Part shown: piece by piece, positions 45,483-55,440 of the stretch | Position numbering within the stretch: position 1 is the first letter of the stretch | How the letters are laid out: every line of letters starts with the position of its first letter | From: Qipengyuania aquimaris | Lineage (GTDB): Bacteria > Pseudomonadota > Alphaproteobacteria > Sphingomonadales > Sphingomonadaceae | Direction of reading: 5' to 3' | DNA length: 64,000 nucleotides | Assembly: GCF_009827445.1 (NCBI RefSeq) | Contig: NZ_WTYI01000001.1 | Span: forward strand, 1,082,381 to 1,146,380 | Program-made: the position numbers and the translations under genes | The notes under the pieces: generated by a model | The model's input: the letters and a program-made list of their open reading frames with translations, nothing else | Told to the model about the DNA's origin: nothing | Databases searched by the model: none

Positions 45483-47108
45483 CTAGTCGTTCCGCTCCCG
45501 AAACCGCAGGATCCTGCGGGAATTGGCGGGAACTTCAGTCTCGTAAATAAGCCGCCCATCCTTGATCCGCGTCCCTTTCAGGCCCCGGATTTTTGTATAG
45601 CCTGCCGTACCAAGGTCGAGCCTAACCGTGATCGCAGCGTCGTTGGCGTTGGAAACCTGCGCACGCTTGCGCACCCAGCGGCGCTCTTTATCGATATCTT
45701 CGTCGTCGACGTGCCCGCATTGGGCGAAGACCTGCGTACTTTGCGGAAGGTCGAGCTCGATGTCTTCCAACAGCGCAAAATCCCGCAACCGCGTTTCGGC
45801 CACCAGCAGATCGCCAAACGAAGTCGGTTCGTAAATGGCGATACCGCCCATTGGCAGGGACTGCCCCAGCCCCTTGGATTTTTCGTTCTTTGTCGCGAGG
45901 ATCAGGCGGGCTGGATCGAAGTGCTCGACCTCGTCGGCCTCATCGACCTCGCCATAATCGCAACCAACCACGTAGATGAACCGCGCCTCGACCTCGTCCT
46001 TGTCGAGGAAGGCGACCTGCTTCTGTCCTTGAGCGGCGACGGTGACAGGCTCCGGAATGCGATAGAGCTTCAAATCGCCAAGTGCCTCCTCGGCCGCGAT
46101 CACGGAAAGTGGCGCGGCGGCTTCCGCCATCACTTTCTGGATCCTGCTGCCGGTCACCACGATCGATTCTGCGTCCATCGCCATCGCGGCCATGGCAGGA
46201 GGCGGCGGAGGAGGCGGTGGTGGCGGCGGATACAGGAGCGGTGATCCGGTGGCCGTGCTGCCGAAGGGATAGCAGGTAAGGCGAAGCGGGCGTGCCTCGG
46301 GCTCGTCCGCCAGCTCCTCGAAGTGGGACTCCACACTGAGCGTGCCGGCCACCGCCATTAGGGTGGCATCGGGAAAGCTCTGATTGTTGTCGTTGAGGAT
46401 GGTGAGCCAGGACAGCAGCTCCATCCGCAAGCTGCCATCCGCCCTCGCTTCGTGCAAACGGGCGACGTAATTCGCTTCCCAGTCGAAGCCCCATGCAAGG
46501 TAAGACAGCGTCACGGTGTAAGTCCCACCAGAATCGCTGCGCGTATTGATCGAGAACACGGGCTGAGGTGATAAGCCCGAGGGCACTTGGTCGAAGGTCA
46601 GTTTTTCAGGAAGGCCCGAGCATCGCACGGCTTCGAAGCCATCCTGTGTTTCCAGGACCAGTCCGCCGTCGGCACGGGTCCTGACAATTGCCTGCTCCGA
46701 ACGCGCCGCACCGCTTGCCGGATCGGTGCGCGTTATCGTGACGCGATTGCCAAGAGTACGATCGACGAGGGCCGCAGGGCTGAGCAAATCGGCGTTGCGG
46801 TTCTTTTCGATCGTGCCGCCTGGCAGGCCGGTGACGATGGCGCTCACGGCGACCATGCCCTCTGCCACCCCGGTAAAGCGGATCTTCGACTCGCCCGGAG
46901 GAAGAGTGAGGGTCCTGACCTCGCTGATCATGGCGAAGCCTTCAGGCCAGCGGCGGTCCATCCGCTCGCCCTCGCCCCGCTGGGGATCGCGATAGACCGT
47001 CACCGCAAGCTCGTTCGGAGCCGACGCATCGACGGTTTCGCGTGCCAGCAGGTCGCCAGCCGGAACAATGGCCGCGAGTGCCGCAACGAGGAGAAGAGGA
47101 CGGATCAC
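45483..47108 (-). CDS. DUF4139-type exported protein with a polyproline linker and TonB-box-like insert
   Basis: 541 residues from a GTG. Signal peptide (about 1-22), an N-terminal domain with NELAVTVYRDPQRG and TLTLPPGESKIRFTGVAEGM (DUF4140-like), and a DUF4139 domain (SGGTYTVTLSYLAWGFDWEANYVARL, then DGSLRMELLSWLTILND). An eleven-Pro run at 294-304 is followed by MDAESIVVTGSRIQ at about 311-324, which is the sequence typical of the TonB-box and plug start of sphingomonad TonB-dependent receptors. The frame then resumes with GDLKLYRIPEPVTV. It is the second gene of a pair with the paralogue at 47122-48645, 14 bases apart. Function unknown. Confidence 0.83.
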   Translation of the reverse strand: MIRPLLLVAALAAIVPAGDLLARETVDASAPNELAVTVYRDPQRGEGERMDRRWPEGFAMISEVRTLTLPPGESKIRFTGVAEGMVAVSAIVTGLPGGTIEKNRNADLLSPAALVDRTLGNRVTITRTDPASGAARSEQAIVRTRADGGLVLETQDGFEAVRCSGLPEKLTFDQVPSGLSPQPVFSINTRSDSGGTYTVTLSYLAWGFDWEANYVARLHEARADGSLRMELLSWLTILNDNNQSFPDATLMAVAGTLSVESHFEELADEPEARPLRLTCYPFGSTATGSPLLYPPPPPPPPPPPAMAAMAMDAESIVVTGSRIQKVMAEAAAPLSVIAAEEALGDLKLYRIPEPVTVAAQGQKQVAFLDKDEVEARFIYVVGCDYGEVDEADEVEHFDPARLILATKNEKSKGLGQSLPMGGIAIYEPTSFGDLLVAETRLRDFALLEDIELDLPQSTQVFAQCGHVDDEDIDKERRWVRKRAQVSNANDAAITVRLDLGTAGYTKIRGLKGTRIKDGRLIYETEVPANSRRILRFRERND

Positions 47109-47121
47109 GCCGGTGCGGAAA

Positions 47122-48645
47122 TCAGTAGCGCGTTTCGAAAGTCACGGTGACTTCGCGCTTGCTGTTCGCAGCCACGGGCACCGTCCATTCGCGCCGGTCG
47201 AGGCCCACGCTACGCCCGGCGACGTCTTCGCTGATGACGCGGTAATCGCGCGACCACCAGCCGCGATAGAGGCCGCCCTGGACCAGTTCGACCTCCACCG
47301 CCGTCGGCTTCGCATTGGTGATCGTATAGCGCATGGTGGTGCGCCAGAAGGTCTTGGCCTCCTCCACCTCGATCTCGCGCGTGACTTCGCCGTTCTCGAT
47401 GACGCGATAGCGGGCGCTCTTCTCGTATTCGCTGGCGGTGATCTTTTCGCGGTCCACGACCTCGGCAAGGACCAGCACGTCGAATGCGTCGCCCGTGCGC
47501 AGCGTCAGTTCGCTGCCCATCGGGGTGTGGCCGATGCTGTTCTCGCCGATGAACTGCGGATTTCCCTCGGCATCGCGCTGGTAGAAGCGGACGGCCCCGG
47601 CAGGCAGGGCATCGCCCAGCCCCTGCTCGCGGCTGGTGCCGAACTGGACCTGGCTTGCGACGTTGATCGAGCGGTCGTCATTGGTCAGCCAGTCGACGGT
47701 GCGCTGATAACGCCTGCGTGCAGGAACGCTCTGCACATCGAGGAAGCTGACCTGCTTGGTCTGATTGTTAGCAATCGTGGTGCGCTCGGAGAGCGGATAG
47801 AGATAGAAGTCGCCGAGACGCTCACGATCTGCGGTTTGAGTGCCCGGCACCATCGAGCTGTTGCGCCCCGGAGGCGGAGGCGGGGATCGACGCCCGCGAT
47901 CATAGCCGTTCGAACCGGGAGATCCGGCGACGAGCAGCGTGTCCGCATTGTGGAAGGTCGTGCCGGTCTGGTTTGTCAGCGTCACCCAGCCCTGCATGTC
48001 GACCGTTCCCTTTTCCTCATCGAACAAGGCGACATAGTCGGCACTCCAGCCCAGGCTCGGCGTGAGGTAGCGGATCGACGCAGGCCGCGTTCCGGCGCGG
48101 GTGCTGTCCACGGTCACCGACAAGGTCGGCCGCGCACGCAAATTGGTCGGCACGCGGTCGAAGATCGCCCTCACCGGCAATCCGTCGTCGCGCAGCACTT
48201 CGATACGGTCGCCGATTTTCACCACGACGCCGCCCGATGTGGAGAGGACTGTCGCTCGCTCGCGCGTTTCGGCGCCGGTTGCCGGGTTGGTCCGGATAAG
48301 GGTGATGGTCTGGCCGATAGCCTTTTCCATGAGCTTGGTCGGGGTCAGCAGGTCGAAGTCGAAATTCTGCTCGACGATCCCGACACCCGCAGCGGCGAAG
48401 CTGAGCGTTTCGGGCCGGATGCGGGCCGAGACATCGGGAAACTCGATCCGGCTGCGTCCGGCAGCGATGGACAGCTGGCGCACATCCTGCACCAGCGCGT
48501 GCCCATTGTTGTAGATGGTGACCGAAACATCGCCCTGTGCAGTCGCATCGGGGTCCGCCAGCGCCTGTTCCGCGGTCTGGGCCAGAAGCGGAGCACCGCC
48601 GAGAATTGCCAGTCCCGTCAGTGCCGAAATCGAATACGCCTTCAT
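47122..48645 (-). CDS. DUF4139 domain exported protein
   Basis: 507 residues. Signal peptide (MKAYSISALTGLAILGGAPLLA), then VSVTIYNNGHALVQDVRQLSIAAG (a DUF4140-like start), FDRVPTNLRARPTLSVTVDS, and the DUF4139 domain (LTPSLGWSADYVALFDEEKGTVDMQGWVTLTNQTG). A short Pro run (SPPPPPGRN) lies where the paralogue has its long one, followed by GDFYLYPLSERTTI, so the two proteins align around the linker. It ends in EVTVTFETRY, the last beta strands. Presumably periplasmic or outer-membrane associated; no biochemical function is known to me. Confidence 0.87.
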   Translation of the reverse strand: MKAYSISALTGLAILGGAPLLAQTAEQALADPDATAQGDVSVTIYNNGHALVQDVRQLSIAAGRSRIEFPDVSARIRPETLSFAAAGVGIVEQNFDFDLLTPTKLMEKAIGQTITLIRTNPATGAETRERATVLSTSGGVVVKIGDRIEVLRDDGLPVRAIFDRVPTNLRARPTLSVTVDSTRAGTRPASIRYLTPSLGWSADYVALFDEEKGTVDMQGWVTLTNQTGTTFHNADTLLVAGSPGSNGYDRGRRSPPPPPGRNSSMVPGTQTADRERLGDFYLYPLSERTTIANNQTKQVSFLDVQSVPARRRYQRTVDWLTNDDRSINVASQVQFGTSREQGLGDALPAGAVRFYQRDAEGNPQFIGENSIGHTPMGSELTLRTGDAFDVLVLAEVVDREKITASEYEKSARYRVIENGEVTREIEVEEAKTFWRTTMRYTITNAKPTAVEVELVQGGLYRGWWSRDYRVISEDVAGRSVGLDRREWTVPVAANSKREVTVTFETRY

Positions 48646-48682
48646 CGCAGTCCCCTTACCGCAGCCAGGGGAGCCCGATTAC

Positions 48683-51166
48683 TTAGGCGTCCGTCTTGGC
48701 CTGTTCTCCAAGTACCTCTGATACCTTGCCGTTTATTTGCTGTACGCTGAACGGCTTGGGAATAAAGTGCATGTTGTCGATGTCGATATCGTTACGCAAC
48801 TGCTCTTCGGCATATCCCGACATGAAGAGAATGGGGATCTTTGGTTTCACCTTGCGAATGGCGCGCGCCATTGCCGGACCGTCCATCGCGGGCATGACAA
48901 CGTCCGACACGATAAGGTCGAATTCGGTCTTCCCATTGGCGATCGCGGCAAGGCCTTCCTCGCCATCGCGTGCGGTGGTCACCTGGTAGCCGGCGCGGGT
49001 AAGCGCACGTTCGGCGACTGCACGCACCATGTCCTCGTCTTCCACCAGCAGCAGCTTGCCGCCGCCCGACCATTCGCTGGCCTTGCTCTCTTCCGTATCC
49101 TCCGGACGGGTCACGGCGGGGATCTCGCCCTTGTGGACAGGCAGGTAGATCGTGAAGCGGGCGCCGGCAGGCCGCCCATCCGGGCCGCCTATGTTATCCG
49201 CGAAGATGAAGCCGTTCGACTGCTTCACGATACCGTAGACGGTGGAGAGGCCGAGGCCGGTGCCCTTCCCCTGCTCCTTGGTCGTGAAGAACGGTTCGAA
49301 GATCTTGCTGAGATGCTCGCCCGGAATGCCGCCGCCCGTGTCCTGTACGATGAGGACGGTATAATCGTCGGCGGGCATGATATCGATGCCCATCTTGCGC
49401 ACGTCGCGCGCCGACACGCGGCGGGTCGCGAGCGTCAGGCGACCCTTCCAATTTTCCTTGCCGGACTTCGCCGCATGGGCCTGCATCGCATCACGCGCAT
49501 TCACCGCGAGGTTGATGATGACCTGCTCCAGCTGTTGCGGGTCGGCGCGGACTGGCCCCAGCTCGCGGTCATGGCGCACGGCAAACTCGATCTTGTCGCC
49601 CATGAGGCGTTTGAGCAGCTGGCTGACCTCGCTGACAACGTCGGGCAACTGGAGCACCACGGGGCGCAGCGTTTGCTGGCGGCTGAAGGCGAGCAATTGC
49701 CGCGTCAGGCTGGCCGCGCGGTTGGAGTTTGCCTTGATCTGCTGGATATCGTCGTAGTCGCTGTCGCCCGGCGTGTGGCGCAGCAGCATGAGATCGCAAT
49801 AGCCGATGATCGCGGTCAGCACGTTGTTGAAATCGTGCGCGACGCCGCCTGCCAGCTGGCCCACGGCCTGCATCTTGGTCGCCTGCGCAACCTGGCGGCG
49901 CAGGCGCTTTTCCTCGGTGGAATCGGAGATCGACAGGAGGACGGCCGCATCGCCCAGGCCGCGCACACCGGCAAGTCCGATGGAAACCGGCTCTTCCTTG
50001 TCGCCCGACAAGCGGACCGCCATGTCCCCGCTCGACGTTGCGCCCCGCGCAAAGCGGCGGACAGTGTCGGAAATGGCCGGCTTGTCTTCGCGCACGACGA
50101 GATCGGAGGGGAATTGCGGCAGCCCCTTTTCCTCGCGCTCGACTGCACGCAGGAACGCCTTGTTGGCATAAAGGAAACGACCGTCGCGGTCGGTCAATGC
50201 AAGGCCAAGCGGCAATGCGGACAGCAAGGCTTCGAGCTGCGGGACGGCGGCCTTGCCGCTACCCTGCCAGCCACCACCGATGCCGACATTGCTATCGACC
50301 AGCAGCATGAGCGATGGCGACTGGTCCGCGGCCTTCTTCTTGTCCGCCTGCGGCTGGGTCAGCGGAATGTGCACCAGCGTCTGCGGGGTGCCCTGCTGCC
50401 CTTCCTGAGCGAAGAAAATGCGGTCGCGGTCGTCTGACCGGAGCAACTGGACGAATTCCTGGCCTGCAAGGCTGTCGTTCGGGTTACCGGCTGCGCGTTC
50501 CGCCAGTCCGGGCGTCGCCGACTGGACGATGCCGTCGGGCGCCACCAGCGCCAGTTCGATGCCAGCGCTGGACAGGATCGCACCGAACGGTCCAGACACG
50601 CGTTCCGCCAGCGTGTCGTGGCCGTCTTCCTCGACCCGCTCGCCGAAGCGCCAGACAAGGTAGTCCTCGCCCCGCCCCACGCGCTCGATATGCAGGCTGA
50701 ATTTGCGATCGGCGGACGGCGTTTCGAGCTCCTCGCTCTGCGCCTCGCCTTCGCGCCACGCCTGGCGGGCTGCATCGGCGAGCCGTTTCTTGCCTCGATC
50801 CGACAGGGAAATCTCGTGCGGGGCCACTTGGCCGCCGAACCAGTCCTCATACGTCGCATTGGCGCACACAAGGCGGTTCGCACGGTCGATGATCGCTACC
50901 GCCCGGCGCCGGTTCTCGATGGCTGCAGCGGTAACGGCCCAATCGGGTTGCGCCGGCTGACCGGCTTCTTCGGGCGCTTTGAGGCGTGCTGCGAGCAATA
51001 GCGTCAGGAGAACTGTCAGCAAGCCACCGCCATAGGCCAGCGCCACCAGCGACGATCCTGCAACCAGCCACACCAGCACCACCGATGTTACCAAGGCGAA
51101 GACGATTCCAAACAGCAGTGGAATTGGCGGGAGGGCCTGCGCCTCGACCTGATCGGACCCGGTCAC
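48683..51166 (-). CDS. cckA: Hybrid sensor histidine kinase CckA
   Basis: 827 residues from a GTG overlapping the DUF2062 gene stop (GTGA). Two transmembrane helices (about 15-62), two PAS-like regions (about 85-190 and 320-420), the H-box [26 protein letters not shown] (phosphorylated His in VAHDF), the N-box [13 protein letters not shown], the G-boxes [10 protein letters not shown] and [15 protein letters not shown], and a C-terminal receiver domain ([23 protein letters not shown] with the Asp, PKPFS). This is the CckA domain order, at the head of the phosphorelay to ChpT, CtrA and CpdR that controls the cell cycle. recA lies downstream as in other alphaproteobacteria. Confidence 0.96.
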   Translation of the reverse strand: MTGSDQVEAQALPPIPLLFGIVFALVTSVVLVWLVAGSSLVALAYGGGLLTVLLTLLLAARLKAPEEAGQPAQPDWAVTAAAIENRRRAVAIIDRANRLVCANATYEDWFGGQVAPHEISLSDRGKKRLADAARQAWREGEAQSEELETPSADRKFSLHIERVGRGEDYLVWRFGERVEEDGHDTLAERVSGPFGAILSSAGIELALVAPDGIVQSATPGLAERAAGNPNDSLAGQEFVQLLRSDDRDRIFFAQEGQQGTPQTLVHIPLTQPQADKKKAADQSPSLMLLVDSNVGIGGGWQGSGKAAVPQLEALLSALPLGLALTDRDGRFLYANKAFLRAVEREEKGLPQFPSDLVVREDKPAISDTVRRFARGATSSGDMAVRLSGDKEEPVSIGLAGVRGLGDAAVLLSISDSTEEKRLRRQVAQATKMQAVGQLAGGVAHDFNNVLTAIIGYCDLMLLRHTPGDSDYDDIQQIKANSNRAASLTRQLLAFSRQQTLRPVVLQLPDVVSEVSQLLKRLMGDKIEFAVRHDRELGPVRADPQQLEQVIINLAVNARDAMQAHAAKSGKENWKGRLTLATRRVSARDVRKMGIDIMPADDYTVLIVQDTGGGIPGEHLSKIFEPFFTTKEQGKGTGLGLSTVYGIVKQSNGFIFADNIGGPDGRPAGARFTIYLPVHKGEIPAVTRPEDTEESKASEWSGGGKLLLVEDEDMVRAVAERALTRAGYQVTTARDGEEGLAAIANGKTEFDLIVSDVVMPAMDGPAMARAIRKVKPKIPILFMSGYAEEQLRNDIDIDNMHFIPKPFSVQQINGKVSEVLGEQAKTDA

Positions 51167-51753
51167 TGGCCGCGTTCCTTCAGGCGCTCGCTCAGCCGCT
51201 GCTCCATGCGGATCAACCGTTTCCGGCGTTTGCGTGCAACAATGTACCGCCAGCTGAAACTGGCGATCAGATATCCCATTCCTGCACTGAAGAGCGCGAG
51301 TACGAGAAAGCCGAAAGCCGTCACGCCACCGACCTCAAGCCAACGGGCGAGCGCGCCGCCGTCTTCGGCAAGCGTGCCTGCGCTACCACCGAGGCTGGCA
51401 TCGATATTCAGCATGGTCTTGCCCGTACGGTTGGCGACCAGCAGCCAGAACGGCAGGGTGAAGGGGTTGGTCACGAATGTGACGAGCGCCGAAAGCGGCA
51501 CATTCGCCCGCGCCGGAAGCGCCAGGAACGCCGCGAGGAAAATTTGCCCGATCGGCACGATGAATGCCGCAAACAGGCCGAGCGCAACACCGCGCGGCAC
51601 GCTGCGGCGGGTAAAGCGCCAGAGCTCAGGCGTCAGGAAACGGTGCGCAATCGGCTTGAGGTACTTGTTGCGCGCCATTTCTTCGCGCGTGGGCATATAC
51701 TTGCGGATCAGATCCGCTGCCCAAGTCTTTGACCTCTTCCCGCTCATCGCCAT
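51163..51753 (-). CDS. DUF2062 domain membrane protein
   Basis: About 196 residues from ATG 51753 (51747 also possible; a longer frame starts at 51786). The block RRSVPRGVALGLFAAFIVPIGQIFLAAFLALPARANVPLSALVTFVTNPFTLPFWL is diagnostic of DUF2062, with helices at about 60-85, 90-120 and 155-180 and a basic C-terminal tail (ARKRRKRLIRMEQRLSERLKER). The role is unknown; it is an inner-membrane protein. Its stop overlaps the cckA GTG, so they are likely cotranscribed, although no functional link is known to me. Confidence 0.88.
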   Translation of the reverse strand: MAMSGKRSKTWAADLIRKYMPTREEMARNKYLKPIAHRFLTPELWRFTRRSVPRGVALGLFAAFIVPIGQIFLAAFLALPARANVPLSALVTFVTNPFTLPFWLLVANRTGKTMLNIDASLGGSAGTLAEDGGALARWLEVGGVTAFGFLVLALFSAGMGYLIASFSWRYIVARKRRKRLIRMEQRLSERLKERGQ

Positions 51754-51871
51754 GCACCCGACATGGCGTCGCCCTGTGCACTGCACAAGCGGCTAGAACT
51801 AGTTTTCTGCGGTGAAGAGGCCATGACGAGAGATATGCCTAGCACAATTGACGTTTCCGTCCTGTGAAGCG

Positions 51872-52354
51872 TCATCCCTTCTCGCGCATCAGGCGAGCCT
51901 TGTCGCGCTTCCAGTCGCGGTCCTTGATGGTCTGGCGCTTGTCATGCGCCTGCTTGCCCTTGGCCAGCGCAAGCTCGACCTTCGCCCGTCCGGTAGAGTT
52001 GAAATAGATCGACAGCGGGACAAGCGTCATGCCCTTGCGCTCCACCGCACCGAACAGCTTCTCGATCTCGCGTTCATGCAGCAGTAGCTTGCGCGGACGG
52101 CGCGGTTCGTGATTCAGGCGATTGCCGTGCGAATACTCCGGGATGTTGGCGTTGATCAGCCAGACCTGCCCGTCCCGCACCTCGGCATAGCTTTCCTTGA
52201 TGCTCGCCTCGCCCGCGCGCAGCGCCTTTACCTCGGTCCCTTGCAGCGCAAGTCCGGCCTCGAAAGTTTCCTCGACATGATAATCGAACCGCACACGCCG
52301 GTTGTCGGCGACGGTTTTCTGCTTGTCGAAAGTAGCGGGTTTGGGTCGTGCCAT
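51872..52354 (-). CDS. smpB: SsrA-binding protein
   Basis: 160 residues of the compact OB-fold SmpB type. Blocks: [42 protein letters not shown], then [28 protein letters not shown] and the basic tail [28 protein letters not shown] that enters the ribosomal decoding centre. It delivers tmRNA to stalled ribosomes for trans-translation. No ssrA gene is visible in the window. smpB and dapA are commonly adjacent in this bacterial group as far as I know; here an S9 peptidase gene lies between. Confidence 0.98.
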   Translation of the reverse strand: MARPKPATFDKQKTVADNRRVRFDYHVEETFEAGLALQGTEVKALRAGEASIKESYAEVRDGQVWLINANIPEYSHGNRLNHEPRRPRKLLLHEREIEKLFGAVERKGMTLVPLSIYFNSTGRAKVELALAKGKQAHDKRQTIKDRDWKRDKARLMREKG

Positions 52355-52476
52355 ATCGGCGGTGCATGTAGGCGCTTGGGATGGAAAGGTGAAGGGAAAG
52401 CTCGGCGCTGCGGTTGCGCCGGGTAAGTATACTCTCTACACCGAATAACTAAGTTTGGTTTCAGGGGGTCGTAACC

Positions 52477-54444
52477 GTGAATATTATTGGAAGGCTAGTG
52501 TGTGCACTGGCCATTACTGTCGGCGCGCAATATCCGGCGCATGCTCAAACGCAACCGAAAGAAGTGGCGCTGTCCGAGTACGGTGAGCTTGCCAACGTGG
52601 AGGACGTTGCCTTGTCGCCGTCAGGCGATCGCGTTGCCATCGTCATGACAGTGAACGGCGCGCGGCTGCTTACGTTTTTCGGTCCCGAAACTAACCTGCT
52701 CGGCACGGTGAATGTGGGCGATGTAAAGCTGCGCTCGATCGATTGGGTTGGCGAAGACCACGTCCTGATGATTTCCAGCCAGACGGAAAAGCTTGGCATG
52801 AACTTCACCACCGACCTTCACGAATTTTCGGTTGGACGGATCATACCGGTCAACTCAGGCACCAGTGGTGATGTCGTCTTCGCCAATCGCCGCGAGCTGC
52901 TCGACGCCATCTTCGGCTATTATGGCAAACGCCAGGTCAATGGTCGCTGGTACGCCTATTTCGGGGCGATGGTGCTCAAGCGCAATCCGGGTACCAATTC
53001 GCGCACCTCGTTCGGGTTCGACCACGGGCGCCCGTTCCTCTACCGTGTCGACGTCACCGATATGTCAGTAGAGAAGATCAAGGGTCCTGCGCGCGAAGGC
53101 CAATCGCGGGACTGGCTCGTCGGTGCGGAGGGCGATGTCGCCGCTACATTCGACATCGATAATGAAAGCGGCCGCTGGACCATCCAGGGACCGGACGGCA
53201 ACGCCATCGCCGAAGGCCGCCAAGAATCGGGACGCGCAGGCATGGTGGGTCTCGGATATGGCGGGCAAAGCGTCATCTATTCGCAAGCTGACGCAGACGG
53301 CACCAACACCTGGTACGATGTGTCGCTCGCTGGTGGCCCTGCCGAGTTGTTTCTCGACGAGGTAGATGTAGATCGTCTTTATTTCGACAGGCTAACCGGG
53401 CACCTGACCGGATATCTGCGCGGGGACGGAAACAAGGTCGCAGTCTTCAAGGATCCGGCGAAGAGCAAAACCGCCAAGGACGTACGAGCGGCCTTCTCCC
53501 ATCTCGACATGCGCATGATGGAATGGACCAGCGATTTTGGCAGGGTTCTAGTGCGCACTTCCGGCAACCAAGACAGCGGTACATGGTTCAAGGTGGATTT
53601 GCGCGAGAAGAAAGCGGATGCGTTCGCTTACGAGCGCATGGCGATCGGTCCGAATGAAGTCGGAGCGATCTCGACGGTCGATTATGTTGCTTCCGACGGC
53701 CTGGAAATGGACGGTATCCTTACCCTTCCCCCGGGTCGCGAACCAAATAACCTGCCAGTCGTAATGCTTCCGCACGGCGGGCCTCACAGCCATGACACGG
53801 CCAGTTTCCACTGGTGGGCGCAAGCGTTTGCATCGCGCGGCTATGCCGTCTTCCAACCCAACTTCCGCGGTTCGACCAACCGCAACCAGGCTTTCCGCCG
53901 CGCTGGCTACGGAGAATGGGGACGCGCGATGCAGACCGATATTTCCGATGGTCTCGCCAAGTTGGCTCAAGCGGGCATTGTCGATCCCAAGCGCGCCTGC
54001 ATTGTGGGCGCCAGCTACGGCGGATATGCCGCGCTGGCAGGTGTTACCCTACAACAGGACATTTACCGCTGTGCAGTGGCGGTCGCTCCCGTCAGCGACA
54101 TTCGCAAGATGTACTACGAGGATGTGAGAGCCAGCGGGAGAGACCGCACAACCGAAAAAAGCCTGGAACTTCAGCTTGGACCGCAAGAACGCTGGGACGA
54201 AGTTTCCCCTTGGAAAAATGCCGCGAAGGCTTCCGCTCCCGTCATGCTGATCCACGGGCGCGACGACACGGTCGTACCTTACGTGCACTCGCACCGGATG
54301 GCGGATGCGCTCAAGGACGCGAAAAAGCCCTACGTACTGGTCCCGCTCGAAGGCGAAGACCATTGGCTTTCGCTATCCTCTACTCGCAAGCAGATGCTGG
54401 AAGCGGCAGTCGGCTTCGTCGAGAAACATAACCCTGCCGACTGA
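52477..54444 (+). CDS. Prolyl oligopeptidase (S9) family serine peptidase
   Basis: 655 residues from a GTG with CAGGGGG upstream. A signal peptide (about 1-24, AQTQPKEV after it) points to the periplasm. Residues ~25-395 form a WD40/beta-propeller-like region (LSPSGDRVAIV and similar turns). The C-terminal alpha/beta-hydrolase domain has the nucleophile in GASYGGYAALAG (about residue 515), Asp in LIHGRDDTVVPY and His in GEDHWLS, plus MLPHGGPHSHDTASFHWWAQAFASRGYAVF. It resembles the dipeptidyl/acyl-aminoacyl peptidases of marine Erythrobacteraceae. It likely degrades short peptides. Confidence 0.93.
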   Translation: MNIIGRLVCALAITVGAQYPAHAQTQPKEVALSEYGELANVEDVALSPSGDRVAIVMTVNGARLLTFFGPETNLLGTVNVGDVKLRSIDWVGEDHVLMISSQTEKLGMNFTTDLHEFSVGRIIPVNSGTSGDVVFANRRELLDAIFGYYGKRQVNGRWYAYFGAMVLKRNPGTNSRTSFGFDHGRPFLYRVDVTDMSVEKIKGPAREGQSRDWLVGAEGDVAATFDIDNESGRWTIQGPDGNAIAEGRQESGRAGMVGLGYGGQSVIYSQADADGTNTWYDVSLAGGPAELFLDEVDVDRLYFDRLTGHLTGYLRGDGNKVAVFKDPAKSKTAKDVRAAFSHLDMRMMEWTSDFGRVLVRTSGNQDSGTWFKVDLREKKADAFAYERMAIGPNEVGAISTVDYVASDGLEMDGILTLPPGREPNNLPVVMLPHGGPHSHDTASFHWWAQAFASRGYAVFQPNFRGSTNRNQAFRRAGYGEWGRAMQTDISDGLAKLAQAGIVDPKRACIVGASYGGYAALAGVTLQQDIYRCAVAVAPVSDIRKMYYEDVRASGRDRTTEKSLELQLGPQERWDEVSPWKNAAKASAPVMLIHGRDDTVVPYVHSHRMADALKDAKKPYVLVPLEGEDHWLSLSSTRKQMLEAAVGFVEKHNPAD

Positions 54445-54451
54445 CGCCAGG

Positions 54452-54482
54452 AGCGCGCCGGGTCAGATAAGCCCGGCGTGCT
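54452..54482. terminator. Possible convergent hairpin at the S9 peptidase / dapA junction
   Basis: AGCGCGCCGGG pairs with CCCGGCGTGCT (one G-T pair) around 9 bases, between two convergent genes and including the dapA stop. No T run follows on either strand, so terminator activity is uncertain. Confidence 0.3.
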
Positions 54483-55344
54483 CCAGCGCTTCTTCTACCG
54501 CCTTGCGGCTCGCGTCGCTGGCCTTGCAGATCGGCAGACGCACATCGTCCGGGAACCAGTCGTGCACGCGGCTGAGGGCATATTTCACCGGTGCCGGGCT
54601 GGCGTCCGAGAACATCGCATAGTGCAGCGGGAAGAGGCGATCGTTGATTTCGCGCGCCTTGATCAGGTCCGCCGCGGCAATTGCGTCATGGAATTCTGCG
54701 CAAAGCGCGGGCGCGACATTTGCGGTCACCGAGATGCAACCCGACCCGCCGGCTGCGCTGTGCGGAAGCCACAACTCGTCGTTACCGGAAAGCTGGCAGA
54801 AATCACGGCCGATACCCATGCGGTGATCGGCCACGCGCGACAAATCGCCGCTCGCATCCTTGATAGCGACAATGCGGTCGGGATATTTGTTCACCAGTTC
54901 GCAGACCGTGTCATCCTCGATATCCGTCACCGTTCGACCGGGCACGTTGTAGAGCACGATCGGAAGATCGCTGTTCTCTGCAAGGAAGCTGAAATGGGCG
55001 ATTAGGCCCGCCTGGCTCGGCCGATTGTAATAGGGCGCAACGCACAGGCCGGCGGCCGCCCCCGCCTTCTTCGCGAACTGCATGTGGAGCAAAGCGTTGC
55101 GCGTATCGTTCGACCCGCAACCGGCGATCACGGGGACGCGTCCGGCGGCCTGTTCGATGCAGACTTCGATGACCCGGTGATGCTCTGCATTGGAGATGGT
55201 CGAGGCCTCTCCGGTCGTGCCGCAGGGGACCAGCCCCTTGCTGCCATTCTCGATCTGCCAGTCGACCAGCTTGCGAAACGCAGCCTCATCGAACGATCCG
55301 TCGCGAAAAGGAGTCGCAAGAGCGGGAATTGAGCCAGAGAACAT
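54463..55344 (-). CDS. dapA: 4-hydroxy-tetrahydrodipicolinate synthase
   Basis: 293 residues of TIM-barrel type. PCGTTGEASTISNAEH near the N terminus is the pyruvate/ASA site, IAGCGSNDTRNALLHM and YYNRPSQAGLIAHF follow, and YNVPGRT carries the catalytic Tyr. The Schiff-base Lys is in IVAIKDASGDLSR (about residue 160), then LSGNDELWLPHSAAGGSGCISVTAN. It condenses aspartate semialdehyde with pyruvate, the first step to diaminopimelate and lysine for peptidoglycan and protein. It is divergent from the lytic transglycosylase gene. Confidence 0.98.
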   Translation of the reverse strand: MFSGSIPALATPFRDGSFDEAAFRKLVDWQIENGSKGLVPCGTTGEASTISNAEHHRVIEVCIEQAAGRVPVIAGCGSNDTRNALLHMQFAKKAGAAAGLCVAPYYNRPSQAGLIAHFSFLAENSDLPIVLYNVPGRTVTDIEDDTVCELVNKYPDRIVAIKDASGDLSRVADHRMGIGRDFCQLSGNDELWLPHSAAGGSGCISVTANVAPALCAEFHDAIAAADLIKAREINDRLFPLHYAMFSDASPAPVKYALSRVHDWFPDDVRLPICKASDASRKAVEEALEHAGLI

Positions 55345-55440
55345 TTACGCGAGTCCTGCGTTAGAGGTATGAAAACGGGACGCTTTGTGGCGACCCATGC
55401 CGCAATTCATTCAGCGCCTGATAAGGAGGGGCCGGGCACT

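Noticed and set aside
47068-48750. Open frame of 560 residues antisense to the DUF4139 gene
   Set aside because: Antisense shadow with Arg/His-rich composition and no domain.
48737-50437. Open frame of 566 residues antisense to cckA
   Set aside because: Antisense shadow in GC-rich DNA; the sense frame has all kinase motifs.
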